From NCBI GenBank assembly GCA_958296015.1, contig CATQIH010000019.1, forward strand, positions 20,396-84,395: a stretch of 64,000 bases of DNA, in the 5' to 3' direction. Positions 18,183 to 25,680 of the stretch are shown here, one piece after another (within the stretch, counting starts at the first letter, position 1; each line of letters starts with the position of its first letter). Position numbers and translations under genes: made by a program. The notes beneath the pieces are model-generated. The model was not told the origin of the DNA and did not search any database. It was given only the letters and a program-made list of their open reading frames with translations. The stretch is from Cyclobacteriaceae bacterium. Its GTDB lineage: Bacteria > Bacteroidota > Bacteroidia > Cytophagales > Cyclobacteriaceae.

Positions 18183-18346
18183 GCGGAAACCTTCTCAACC
18201 GGGTTGGCGCGCTTTTGCACCTTGCGGAAACCTTCTCAAACAGGTTGGCGAGCTTTTGCACCTTGCGGAAACCTTCTCAAACAGGTTGGCGCGCTTTTGC
18301 ACCTTGCGGAAACCTTCTCAAACTGGTTGGCGAGCTTTCCGCACTC
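18183..18346. repeat. 41-bp tandem repeat array, four copies
   Basis: Units begin at 18183, 18224, 18265 and 18306, each starting GCGGAAACCTTCTCAA and containing GGTTGGCG and CTTTTGCACCTT. They differ at a few bases. This fills the 330-base gap between the ligase and the alcohol dehydrogenase. The unit length is not a multiple of three. An open frame from 18119 (overlapping the ligase stop as TGATG) to 18370 passes through all copies but encodes a cycling repeat and is probably not a gene. Confidence 0.88.
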
Positions 18347-18449
18347 GCAAATAGCTTACTGCAAAAGTAAACTCACTGGTATATGTTTGTTGTTGAATTC
18401 AGTAAATCTGTTAGCTTTAGATTTCTATTACTTTTTAATGTCTTGTTTT

Positions 18450-19586
18450 ATGATTCACCAATTTAATTTTCCTACCGTCATACGTTTTGGTGCAGGGGCT
18501 GTCCGGGAACTGGGCGCGTATCTGAAGTCCAAAGGGGTAAGCCGTCCGCTGATCGTGACTGATCCGCTGGTGTCTGGGCTGGTGTTTTTTGAGGAAATCG
18601 TCAAAGCTTTACAGGGCGAAGGGCTACAGCCTGCCGTATTCAGCGATGTTTCCAAAAACCCTGTCAAGTCTGATGTGCTCAAGGGCAACAGGGCATACCA
18701 AGAACATGAGAGTGATGCTATCGTAGGGATGGGTGGCGGTGCTGCGATGGATGTAGCCCGTGCCATTGCCCTGAGCATCCACAACCGCCGCGAGTTGTTT
18801 GAGTATGACGATCTCATAGGCGGCGACCAGTACGTAACAGAACCTATCCCCCTGTTTGTCACCGTGCCTACTACGGCAGGGACGGGCAGCGAGGTGGGCC
18901 GCAGTGCGGTGATCTCCGAAGATGAGAGCAAGAAAAAGCGTATCCTGTTTCACCCTACCCTGATGGCGCAGATCGTATTTGCCGATCCGGAGCTTACCTA
19001 TGGGCTGCCCGCCGCCGTCACTGCCGCTACGGGTATGGATGCGCTCACGCACAACATAGAAGCTTACCTGGCCAAAAACTACCACCCGATGGCCGACGGT
19101 ATTGCCCTGCAAGGCATCCGCATGATCAGCCAGTCGCTGGAGGATGCCGTCAACCAGCCTGGCCCTGCACCACGCCACCAGATGATGCTGGCCTCGCTGA
19201 TGGGTGCGGTAGCCTTTCAGAAAGGGCTGGGCGTGGTACATTCTATGGCTCACCCGTTGTCGTCTTTGCTGGATATGCACCACGGACTGGCCAATGCCAT
19301 TTGCCTACCCTATGGCTTGCAGTTCAACATCGCAGGCTTTGAGGATCGTTTTGCCACGATAGCGCACGCAATGGAATTGCAGGAGTTTTCCGGTGAGACG
19401 GTGATCCGTGCTTTGCTGGCATTGAATGAAAAGATCGGACTGCCCACGCATCTGAGTCAGCAGGGCGTACAGGAAGCGCACATTGAGGAACTGTCCAGGC
19501 TGGCCGAAGAGGATTTTGCACACCCCAACAACCCCAAACCTGTGGCGCGGGAAGATTTCAGGAGACTATACACGGCTGCTTTATGA
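18450..19586 (+). CDS. Iron-containing (type III) alcohol dehydrogenase
   Basis: The nucleotide region GMGGGAAMDVARAIAL and threonine-rich TVPTTAGTGSEV are followed by the metal-binding stretch MDALTHNIEAYLAKNYHPMADGIAL and KGLGVVHSMAHPLSSLLDMHHG with the ligand His residues. The length of 378 residues is normal. I used the ATG at 18450 (MIHQFNFPTVIRFGAGAV), since family members begin in this way; one at 18438 is also possible. In the cluster it should oxidise the hydroxyl of gamma-glutamylethanolamide to the aldehyde with NAD. Confidence 0.9.
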   Translation: MIHQFNFPTVIRFGAGAVRELGAYLKSKGVSRPLIVTDPLVSGLVFFEEIVKALQGEGLQPAVFSDVSKNPVKSDVLKGNRAYQEHESDAIVGMGGGAAMDVARAIALSIHNRRELFEYDDLIGGDQYVTEPIPLFVTVPTTAGTGSEVGRSAVISEDESKKKRILFHPTLMAQIVFADPELTYGLPAAVTAATGMDALTHNIEAYLAKNYHPMADGIALQGIRMISQSLEDAVNQPGPAPRHQMMLASLMGAVAFQKGLGVVHSMAHPLSSLLDMHHGLANAICLPYGLQFNIAGFEDRFATIAHAMELQEFSGETVIRALLALNEKIGLPTHLSQQGVQEAHIEELSRLAEEDFAHPNNPKPVAREDFRRLYTAAL

Positions 19587-20329
19587 TCAAGATAGGCATC
19601 ACTTCCTGTATCATGTACCCTAACCTGGAGCGTACGTATTTTCCACCCAAGCACCTGTGCTATCTGGAACGCGATACGGCCCGGTACGTCACTCGCCCCA
19701 ATGTGCTGCCCATCCTGATTCCCGACCTGGAAGAACCCGCCCTGACTGACTTGCTGGCGCAGATGGATGGTTTTGTGTTTCAGGGAGGCTCAGACATGGC
19801 CCCTGACACCTATGGCGAACAGCCTATCGGTCGCTGGCAAGGAGATGCTTACCGCGATGCTTATGAGATGGGCATCCTGGATTATGCCATCCGGCACGAA
19901 AAACCTGTCTTCGGTATCTGCCGGGGCTTTCAGCTGATGAACGTGTACTTTGGGGGCACACTGTATCAGGACATTGTCACGCAGCTACCCGATGCCCTGG
20001 AGCACCGCGATGCCACCCTGTATGACCAGCTCAACCACGAGATTTCGCTTACACCCAGCAAGCTACTGGACAGGCTGCATCGCCATGAGACCGTCAGATC
20101 AGTTAATTCCGTGCATCATCAGGCTGTGAAAGATTTGGGGCAGTGCCTGGATGTGCTGGCTACTTCTCCGGCTGATGGCCTCATTGAAGCTTTCCAATGG
20201 ACACAGGCCCCTGAAGGCAAAGTACTGGCCGTACAATGGCATCCCGAATTCTCCTGGAACTCAAAAACGCCCCTGATAGAACCCAACAGTATCTACGAGT
20301 TGTTCTTACAACATTGCAGTGCTTTATGA
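19583..20329 (+). CDS. Gamma-glutamyl-GABA hydrolase-like class I amidotransferase (PuuD-like)
   Basis: The class I glutamine amidotransferase triad is visible: nucleophile Cys113 in PVFGICRGFQLMN, and His/Glu in VQWHPEFSW. VNSVHHQAVKDL is typical of the PuuD/gamma-glutamyl-gamma-aminobutyrate hydrolase group. The length of 248 residues fits. Its ATG overlaps the stop of the alcohol dehydrogenase by four bases, so the two are translationally coupled. The expected reaction is release of glutamate from a gamma-glutamylated acid, here probably gamma-glutamylglycine to give glycine. Confidence 0.9.
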   Translation: MIKIGITSCIMYPNLERTYFPPKHLCYLERDTARYVTRPNVLPILIPDLEEPALTDLLAQMDGFVFQGGSDMAPDTYGEQPIGRWQGDAYRDAYEMGILDYAIRHEKPVFGICRGFQLMNVYFGGTLYQDIVTQLPDALEHRDATLYDQLNHEISLTPSKLLDRLHRHETVRSVNSVHHQAVKDLGQCLDVLATSPADGLIEAFQWTQAPEGKVLAVQWHPEFSWNSKTPLIEPNSIYELFLQHCSAL

Positions 20330-20358
20330 TCATCATCAGTCCAGCCACCTTTCGTAAA

Positions 20359-20376
20359 GACACCATATATGGTGTC
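20359..20376. promoter_or_regulatory. Perfect 18-bp palindrome, copy 2
   Basis: Identical to the palindrome at 15256-15273 and followed by the same TCAAC. It lies 30 bases after the hydrolase stop, upstream of the aldehyde dehydrogenase. No clear promoter is visible before it. Confidence 0.55.
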
Positions 20377-20495
20377 TCAACCAAGACTCAACGAGGTCTC
20401 AACCAAGACTCAACGAGGTCTCAACCAAGTCAACGAGGTCTCAACCACTAACCATCAGCCTTATGATCATCATCAGTCCAGCCACCTTTCGTAAA

Positions 20496-20513
20496 GACAC
20501 CATATATGGTGTC
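20496..20513. promoter_or_regulatory. Perfect 18-bp palindrome, copy 3
   Basis: Identical to copies 1 and 2 and lying 137 bases after copy 2 as part of the duplicated segment. Paired sites at this spacing (about 13 helical turns) could allow looping, but the spacing may simply reflect the duplication. Confidence 0.55.
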
Positions 20514-20663
20514 TCAACCAAGACTCAACGAGGTCTCAACCAAGACTCAACGAGGTCTCAACCAAGGCTCAACGAGGTCTCAACCAAGACTCAACGAGGT
20601 CTCAACCAAGTCAACGAGGTCTCAACCAGGTATCAACAGTATCTTCACCATTAATCATCAAAT

Positions 20664-22028
20664 ATGAATATCATCAACCCCGCTACCGAAGAAACCATCA
20701 CCACCGTAGCAGAAGACAATAGCATTGCTGTGCAGGACAAGTACCACCAAGCAAGAAAAGGACAGGCTGCATGGCAGCAGGTGCCGCTGTCGCAAAGAAT
20801 AGAAACCATCCGCAGGTTTTCAGATTTGCTGGAAGCTCAGGCTGATGCGTTGGCAAAGATACTGAGCAGCGAGATGGGCAAGCCTGTCAGCCAGGCTCAC
20901 AACGAGCTGAAAGGGGCACGTGGCCGCATCCGGTTTTTTATTGATAACTCGGAAAAGTGGCTGGCAGAAGAATGGATCACGCAAGAAGACGGCCTGGGCG
21001 AAAAGATCGTGTACGAACCGTTGGGAGTCATTGCCAACATTTCTGCCTGGAACTATCCATATTTGGTAGGTGTCAACGTATTCATCCCGGCACTGATCGC
21101 AGGCAATGCCGTACTCTATAAGCCTTCTGAATATACCACACTCACCGGCCTGAAGATTGGCGAACTGTTGCATCAGGCAGGCGTACCCAAAGCTGCTTTC
21201 CAGGTGGTGACAGGCGGCAGCACGGCTGGCAAAGCGTTGCTGGAGCTGCCGTTGAACGGGTACTTCTTCACCGGTTCTTACCAAACAGGCAAAAGCATCT
21301 ATGAGGCCGTAGCGTATAAGATGGTGCCCTGCCAACTAGAGCTTGGCGGCAAAGACCCGCTCTATGTGCCGGACGACAATGCTGATATTGCCAAAGTAGC
21401 CCAGGCAGCTGTGGAAGGAGCCTTTTACAACAACGGCCAAAGCTGCTGCGCTGTGGAACGCATCTATGTGCATAGAAATGTGTATGACAATTTCCTGAAA
21501 GCCTTTGTAGCAGAAGTGAATCAACTAAAGATAGGTAAGCCGGAGGAGAGCGACGTCTTCATCGGCCCGCTGGCACGGAAAGAACAGGTGCAGGTGCTGG
21601 AAGCCCAGACGCAGGATGCCCTGGACAAAGGCGCACAACTGCTGGCAGGCGGCAAAAGGGCAGACCGGAAAGGCTACTATTTTGAACCCACTGTACTGAC
21701 TGATGTCAATCACCAGATGCTGGTTATGACAGAAGAATCTTTCGGACCCATCATCGGTATACAACAGGTGAGCGACGATGCAGAGGCCATTGCGCTCATG
21801 CAGGATACCAGCTACGGACTCACAGCTGCCGTATACTGCGACACGCAACAAAAAGCCGAAGAGATACTGGCACAGATTGATACCGGCAGTGCTTACTGGA
21901 ACTGCTGCGACCGGGTGAGTGCCACACTGCCCTGGTCGGGGAGGAAACATTCGGGCATCGGCACAACGCTTTCGTACCTCGGTATTCGCACGTTTGTCAA
22001 GCCCAAGGCTTATCATTTCAGGAAATGA
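20664..22028 (+). CDS. NAD(P)-dependent aldehyde dehydrogenase
   Basis: ALDH signatures appear in order: ANISAWNYPYLVGVNVFIPAL, AGNAVLYKPSEYT, the general-base Glu in QLELGGKDPLYVPDD and the nucleophile Cys in FYNNGQSCCAVERIYVH. NFR-type C-terminal sequences and 454 residues fit a succinate-semialdehyde/PuuC-like enzyme. As the last gene of the cluster it should oxidise gamma-glutamyl-aminoacetaldehyde to gamma-glutamylglycine, which the hydrolase gene before it would then cleave. The CC pair at the active site is common in the family. Confidence 0.92.
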   Translation: MNIINPATEETITTVAEDNSIAVQDKYHQARKGQAAWQQVPLSQRIETIRRFSDLLEAQADALAKILSSEMGKPVSQAHNELKGARGRIRFFIDNSEKWLAEEWITQEDGLGEKIVYEPLGVIANISAWNYPYLVGVNVFIPALIAGNAVLYKPSEYTTLTGLKIGELLHQAGVPKAAFQVVTGGSTAGKALLELPLNGYFFTGSYQTGKSIYEAVAYKMVPCQLELGGKDPLYVPDDNADIAKVAQAAVEGAFYNNGQSCCAVERIYVHRNVYDNFLKAFVAEVNQLKIGKPEESDVFIGPLARKEQVQVLEAQTQDALDKGAQLLAGGKRADRKGYYFEPTVLTDVNHQMLVMTEESFGPIIGIQQVSDDAEAIALMQDTSYGLTAAVYCDTQQKAEEILAQIDTGSAYWNCCDRVSATLPWSGRKHSGIGTTLSYLGIRTFVKPKAYHFRK

Positions 22029-22105
22029 AAAATAGCAAACCACAAAAGACAAAAAACAAATAAATACCAAATCACAAATTCCCAACAAATTGCAGGTTCA
22101 GCACC

Positions 22106-22129
22106 CCCGCCGGTCTTCTGACCAGCGGG
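22106..22129. repeat. Hairpin between convergent genes
   Basis: CCCGCCGGTC, a TTCT loop and GACCAGCGGG form a stem with one mismatch. No long T-run follows on either strand. It probably ends or protects the transcripts of the convergent aldehyde dehydrogenase and DUF1080 genes. Confidence 0.45.
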
Positions 22130-22167
22130 TTCTGAAACTGGCTTCAAGGATTTAAGATGGTCAGCAT

Positions 22168-22839
22168 CTACAGTGTCTTCAATTCAATATCACGCCACAT
22201 CACCTTGATGCCGCCTCCAGCGTGGATTTGCAGGGCGATAGAGCCATCGGCTTTGCCAATCTTGTCATCTACCAGGTGCGCCATCTGTTCTCCGTTGAGG
22301 TAGGTGGTTACTTCATCACCGTTTGCTACGATGCGCATTTTATTCCACTCTCCCATCTTGAGAATGTTCTCCTTCTCTTCAGGAATCTGCACCAGCCATT
22401 CACGGCCGTAAGACTCATAAATGCCGCCCGTATCGTGGCCGGGAGGAGCTACTTCCACCTGCCACCCTGTAACTTTGGTACCATCTACAGAAGACCGGAA
22501 GAAGACCCCGCTGTTTCCGTCTGCCGACTGTTTGAACTCCAGCGTCAGGTCAAAGTCTTTGTAAGATTTGTCTGTAGTCAGATACCCATACTGTTTGTCG
22601 GGTCCGCTTTCGCAGATCAACAGTCCATCTTTCACATACCACTTTTCTGTACCGTGTATGGTCCATCCGTCCAGGTTTTTGCCGTTGAACAGAGCGGTAG
22701 CAGTGCCAGAACTGGGAGTTTCTTCAGCAGATACCGTCGCACTGTTTGTGGTGTCCTGAGCGGCCTGGTCGTTACCGGAGGGCTGACAGCTTACTGATGC
22801 CGCCGCAGTCAATAAAACGATTAAGTTGTGTTTGATCAT
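22168..22839 (-). CDS. DUF1080 (3-keto-disaccharide hydrolase-type) lipoprotein
   Basis: The N-terminus (MIKHNLIVLLTAAASVSCQPSG) is a lipoprotein-like signal with Cys near residue 18. A low-complexity linker follows, then the DUF1080 jelly-roll with ALFNGKNLDGWTIHG, GYLTTDKSYKDFDLTLEFK, NSGVFFRS and GWQVEV. The domain belongs to a concanavalin-like fold; members are 3-keto-disaccharide hydrolases or carbohydrate binders. It lies 67 bases downstream of a Gfo/Idh/MocA oxidoreductase on the same strand, the usual pairing for sugar oxidation to 3-keto forms and cleavage. Confidence 0.9.
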   Translation of the reverse strand: MIKHNLIVLLTAAASVSCQPSGNDQAAQDTTNSATVSAEETPSSGTATALFNGKNLDGWTIHGTEKWYVKDGLLICESGPDKQYGYLTTDKSYKDFDLTLEFKQSADGNSGVFFRSSVDGTKVTGWQVEVAPPGHDTGGIYESYGREWLVQIPEEKENILKMGEWNKMRIVANGDEVTTYLNGEQMAHLVDDKIGKADGSIALQIHAGGGIKVMWRDIELKTL

Positions 22840-22906
22840 AATTGTTAGGATTAAGCCGCTATCAATGACGGCTATACATATTTATTGTTTATAAATGATT
22901 GGTGAT

Positions 22907-24292
22907 TTACGTAGTACCTTCCAGCTTCATTTCTTTTGGATTCCAGAAGATTGTTTTCTTATCCCGACTGCTGATCAGGCTGGCAAGGGCCGGGCCTGCT
23001 GCCCGCAATCCGTATACCGGGTCTTCTATCACAGGGTCGCCGGTGCGGACTGCATGGAAAAAGTTGGCAAAATGGTCGTAGTTCATGCCTTTATAGTTTT
23101 CCGGAATGGTATATTCCAGCTCGGCCGGCTCAGACATGACCGGTTTGATATTGCCATACTCTTTATCGTAAGCTGCCATGTAAGCCTTTTGTTCTGCTTC
23201 ATCAAAAGTATTGACACTGTAACCTGGAGCTTTGCTCATGGCTTTTTTCCTAAGCTTCAGCCCTTCGCTTTGTAACTCAATCTCGCCATCGGAGCCTACC
23301 AGCCGTATTTTGGAGCCGCCCCCCGACCCGTCGGCCAGGTTGACCCTGAGCGATAGGTTGAACGCAGGATGCTGTTCGGTTTTCGGATAATCGTACAATC
23401 CCAGCACCACATCCTGCACGTCGCGGCCATCTTTCCAGTAGCGCAACCCGCCGGTAGACATGATGCGTTCCGGCCCGATTGCCCCGGTGATCAGGTGCAT
23501 TCCTGAGAAAAGGTGCACAAACAGGTCGCCGGGGATGCCGGTACCATAGGCCGAGTAGTTTCTCCAGCGAAAGAACCGCTTGGCATCAAAAGGAATCTTT
23601 TTGGTATCTTTGAGAAAAGTTGACCAGTCTACGGTTTCTGGGGAAGTATCCAGAGGAATGGAATACTGCCAGGCACCCATGGCTGATTGACGGTCGAAGT
23701 AGGCTTCCGCAAAGTTCAGCTCACCAATTTCACCAGCGGCCAGCAGTTCTTTTGCTTTCTGATACACAATATTGCTCACATACTGGCTGCCCACCTGCAC
23801 GGTAGCCTTGGTATCTTTCCACGTCTGCACCACCTGTTGCCCCTCTTCGATATTTTGGGTCATGGGTTTTTCCAGGTAGACGGCCTTCCCCTTTTCCATG
23901 GCGGCTTTGGCGATCGTATCGTGCCAGTGATCGGGCGTGGCAATAAACACCGCATCGATATCGTCTCTGTCCAGAATTTCCTGGTAGTTGCGGGTAGTTG
24001 CCAGTTCTTTGCCATAAAGCTCGGTCATCCTTTTCAGGCGGCCGCTGTATAGATCGGCAGCAGCCACCAGTTTCACATCACCGAACATCTTGAGTGTATC
24101 CAGGTGGCTGTGCCCCTGGTTGCCAGTACCAATCTGCGCCACGTTGAGCATATCGTTGGCAGCATACCCCTTTTGTTCTTTGAGGATGTAGAAATGCTTG
24201 CTGGCGGCAAAAGCACCTGGAGCAGTAGTGGCCAGCAGTGCAGCAGAACCGCTTAGTTTCTTAAGGAATTTCCTTCGTTGGTTGACAGTCAT
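22907..24292 (-). CDS. Gfo/Idh/MocA family oxidoreductase, Tat-exported
   Basis: The N-terminus [26 protein letters not shown] is a Tat-like signal (RRKFLKK), so the protein is exported folded with its cofactor. The Rossmann part reads [19 protein letters not shown] and [10 protein letters not shown]. The EKP motif, with the conserved Lys, is in [10 protein letters not shown]. The length of 461 residues fits periplasmic members. It probably oxidises a sugar at C3 and works with the adjacent DUF1080 lipoprotein. The exact sugar is not known. Confidence 0.9.
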   Translation of the reverse strand: MTVNQRRKFLKKLSGSAALLATTAPGAFAASKHFYILKEQKGYAANDMLNVAQIGTGNQGHSHLDTLKMFGDVKLVAAADLYSGRLKRMTELYGKELATTRNYQEILDRDDIDAVFIATPDHWHDTIAKAAMEKGKAVYLEKPMTQNIEEGQQVVQTWKDTKATVQVGSQYVSNIVYQKAKELLAAGEIGELNFAEAYFDRQSAMGAWQYSIPLDTSPETVDWSTFLKDTKKIPFDAKRFFRWRNYSAYGTGIPGDLFVHLFSGMHLITGAIGPERIMSTGGLRYWKDGRDVQDVVLGLYDYPKTEQHPAFNLSLRVNLADGSGGGSKIRLVGSDGEIELQSEGLKLRKKAMSKAPGYSVNTFDEAEQKAYMAAYDKEYGNIKPVMSEPAELEYTIPENYKGMNYDHFANFFHAVRTGDPVIEDPVYGLRAAGPALASLISSRDKKTIFWNPKEMKLEGTT

Positions 24293-24694
24293 ATCAGTAT
24301 AGATTTGGTAAAATGTAAATCTGCAAAAAATATTTTATATAAAAGTAAAATAGTTTTCCCTTGCCAAAAATACATTATAGCACGAACAATTTAGGGAATT
24401 GCCAGTAAGGCTAAAAAAAATGTTAACGAACAAGAAAAATCTGAATACTGATTTTGTTATAATAAAATTAGAGTAAAAACAAGATCAAGTAAATAAAAAA
24501 TTTACTAAAAATTAGAATTTGGTATACATATATATTAGCAGCTAAAAAACGCTATTGTGCTTTAAATACAAATGAAGTACATTTACAACATCAAATAAAT
24601 AGTATTTAGTATTTAGTATTTAATCTTACACAGTAATAATTTAAAAAATATTTTTATATGAAAAATAGATCACCATAAAACAGGCAGAATAAGA
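24293..24694. other. AT-rich intergenic region upstream of the Gfo/Idh gene
   Basis: About 400 bases with very low GC and no open frame. CAAAAATA at 24365-24372 is a perfect minus-strand -7 box (TATTTTTG) 73 bases before the oxidoreductase start, but the nearest TTG is only 14 bases from it, so the promoter call is weak. TAGTATTT is repeated three times in a row at about 24600-24623. I see no RNA gene. Confidence 0.5.
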
Positions 24695-25324
24695 TCACTT
24701 AAGCTCTTCGTACTTCTCGGCAATATAGGCAATAGACTCTTTGATTTCTTCTATTTCCCGCTCACAAAGTTGTTTATAAGGCTCTTCCATTTCAGCAATT
24801 TCTAACAACCCGGCGATACGGTTAATGCTACCCAAAAAACGCTGATGATGAATATCATAAACCAGTCCATCATGCAGCACTTTGTAATCAGAAGGTTTAC
24901 TCAGGTAATTGTTTTTAATATAGTTGATCGCAAGGTAGAGAAAGTAGAAGATGATAAGGGAAGCAACAATATCAAACCAGAGTGGGGTTTCAGCAGAGAA
25001 CGGAAACACTTCAAATATCAAGAAAACGCTGAAAGCAATACCACCGGAGGAAATTATCTGTAAAACATTATCTTTTTTGGGAATAGAGAAGAACCAAGCA
25101 ATTGAGATCATAGCAAGCATAATATGAATAGATATATTCCACAAAAAGACCTGCATAGTACCATAATAAGATTGAATGATATCTTCTGGTATAAGGCGCC
25201 AAAGGTTGCTAACAGCTGGTAATAACAGAATAATCAGCGCGCTGATGATCTTGCGCTTGTCTCTCAAAATAAATGCTAAGCTTTTTTGGGTATAGTAAAC
25301 TTTAGGCTTGTTAATTACTTCCAT
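24695..25324 (-). CDS. Multipass membrane protein of unknown function
   Basis: I chose the ATG at 25324 (MEVINKPKVYYTQKSLAF); the longer frame needs a TTG. Four hydrophobic segments (IISALIILLLPAVSN, VFLWNISIHIMLAMISIAWFF, IISSGGIAFSVFLIFEVF, WFDIVASLIIFYFLYLAINYI) precede a soluble helical tail of about 60 residues ending in YAEKYEELK. No motif allows a family call. The low GC matches the small lipoprotein next door and contrasts with the flanking metabolic genes. Confidence 0.6.
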   Translation of the reverse strand: MEVINKPKVYYTQKSLAFILRDKRKIISALIILLLPAVSNLWRLIPEDIIQSYYGTMQVFLWNISIHIMLAMISIAWFFSIPKKDNVLQIISSGGIAFSVFLIFEVFPFSAETPLWFDIVASLIIFYFLYLAINYIKNNYLSKPSDYKVLHDGLVYDIHHQRFLGSINRIAGLLEIAEMEEPYKQLCEREIEEIKESIAYIAEKYEELK

Positions 25325-25476
25325 GCTCAATGTAGTCGTCTTAATATATTTAGCTTCCAAAAATTAATACACTTTCAAATACAATCCAACCTTTTGAAGA
25401 AATAATAACGTTTGTAGCTATTCATTTTCAACATTATATATAAATCTTTTTTTGTTCAACTCAAACCTTAAGCATT

Positions 25477-25680
25477 ATGAAAACCGCAGTAAAAAAAACC
25501 ATCAACTTATTATTTGTATTGTTAATTCCTGCCACCATTTTTATTGGTTGCCAAGAAGATTCAGTCGAACCTTATGCGGGTCAACCTAAAGGAATTAAGC
25601 AGCTACCTGCTGGAGCAACTAAATCTGGCCAACCTGCGGGAATTAAACAGCTACCTGCTGGATTAACCAAAGGTAAATAA
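25477..25680 (+). CDS. Tiny lipoprotein with a duplicated 16-residue repeat
   Basis: A 67-residue protein. The signal ends in a lipobox (PATIFIGCQED, Cys near residue 25). The mature part is almost wholly two copies of GQPxGIKQLPAGxTK (codons 25579-25626 and 25627-25674). The two DNA copies differ at silent sites, so the protein repeat has been kept under selection rather than just duplicated. It may be a small surface or secreted-like peptide. It lies alone between a membrane protein gene and the CHAT locus. Function unknown. Confidence 0.65.
   Translation: MKTAVKKTINLLFVLLIPATIFIGCQEDSVEPYAGQPKGIKQLPAGATKSGQPAGIKQLPAGLTKGK

Larger units (their letters stand above)
20324..20640. repeat. Duplicated leader with nested 22-bp tandem repeats
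   Basis: A segment beginning TTATGATCATCATCAGTCC occurs at 20324 and again at 20461, offset 137 bases. Copy 1 starts inside the last codon and stop of the hydrolase gene, so the stop context was duplicated too. Each copy holds the 18-bp palindrome and then 22-bp units of the form CAAGACTCAACGAGGTCT plus four bases (three units in copy 1, five in copy 2, some slightly shortened). Each unit can fold as AGACTC-AAC-GAGGTCT with one bulged G. This occupies almost all of the gap before the aldehyde dehydrogenase. Confidence 0.88.

Noticed and set aside
18119..18370. 83-codon frame overlapping the ligase stop (TGATG)
   Set aside because: It is almost wholly translated 41-bp repeat and has no protein-like start or homologous pattern. 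Translation by coupling cannot be ruled out.
18183..20640. Possible CRISPR arrays
   Set aside because: The units follow each other without unique spacers of constant length, and no cas gene is near. They are tandem repeats.
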